A stretch of DNA of 26,453 nucleotides from Chromera velia (Eukaryota > Sar > Chromeraceae): assembly GCA_018398765.1 (NCBI GenBank), contig JAHBMJ010005284.1, positions 45,984 through 72,436 of the forward strand. Reading direction: 5' to 3'. Below are positions 26,423 through 26,453 of this stretch, in pieces. Within the stretch, counting starts at the first letter, position 1; the number at the start of each line of letters is the position of its first letter. The notes under the pieces are model-generated. The model did no database searches, was not told the origin of the DNA, and worked only from the letters and a program-made list of their open reading frames with translations. The position numbers and the translations under genes are program-made.

Positions 26423-26453
26423 AAGAAAAATGAACACTTACCTGAGGCTCTCA

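Larger units (their letters stand above)
25126..26453. other. Non-coding tail of window; possible retroelement remnant
   Basis: No credible gene was found. A TATA-like run lies near 25112 and TTTGGTGACAGCC near 25473 resembles a tRNA primer-binding site of LTR retroelements. A diverged duplication occupies 25556-25870 and GGCGGG-type inverted motifs lie at 26164-26422. These are weak signals; no gag or pol is visible. Confidence 0.35.

Overview
The window looks like nuclear DNA from an intron-rich alveolate alga. The best guess is a chromerid close to Chromera velia. The reasons are split genes with relaxed GT..AG introns, frequent TGCAG 3' splice sites, abundant TGCATGCA motifs, dense microsatellites, and protein families I associate with chromerids and dinoflagellates. 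That species call is inference, because no rRNA, organelle gene or marker is present. No prokaryotic operon, RNA gene or CRISPR array was found.

Layout: (1) 1-5662, + strand: a 5'-truncated gene of about seven exons. It encodes a large receptor-like membrane protein with a class C receptor/periplasmic-binding-type ectodomain, a GCC2/GCC3-type cysteine-rich region, about nine membrane segments and an acidic cytosolic tail. (2) 5663-8477: intergenic, becoming AT-rich from about 7270. (3) 8478-10508, +: an intronless pseudogene that keeps one frame for 2 kb but carries five in-frame stops. It joins a TIR/HET-like module (SHxW, PQ and YxxRGWxxFE positions) to leucine-rich repeats. AT-rich DNA flanks it on both sides. 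(4) 13276-11258, - strand: a two-exon gamma-glutamylcyclotransferase-fold protein of 370 aa, with a 906-bp intron dominated by a CA/GA microsatellite. (5) 13277-13964: a shared divergent promoter region crowded with TGCATGC motifs. (6) 13965-22554, +: an eleven-exon NEK-like protein kinase whose phases fit throughout (1248 aa), with a roughly 990-residue low-complexity tail. (7) 22555-26453: no gene. It holds a diverged inverted-repeat element, a nested near-perfect 469-bp fold-back and possible retroelement remnants.

The most unusual signal is in the kinase gene. Short tandem duplications sit exactly across its splice sites: nine identical 68-bp copies across the exon 2 acceptor, three 37-bp copies across the exon 2 donor, and a 44-bp duplicate of the exon 10 acceptor. 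Each copy carries its own AG or GT. The 68-bp array is open in all six frames, and three units equal 204 bp, so acceptors 3 and 6 would insert 136 or 68 residues in frame into the kinase catalytic core.

The three live genes show no obvious shared pathway. Their common features are intron architecture and repeat content. All exon limits were assigned by eye from homology, phase and splice signals.
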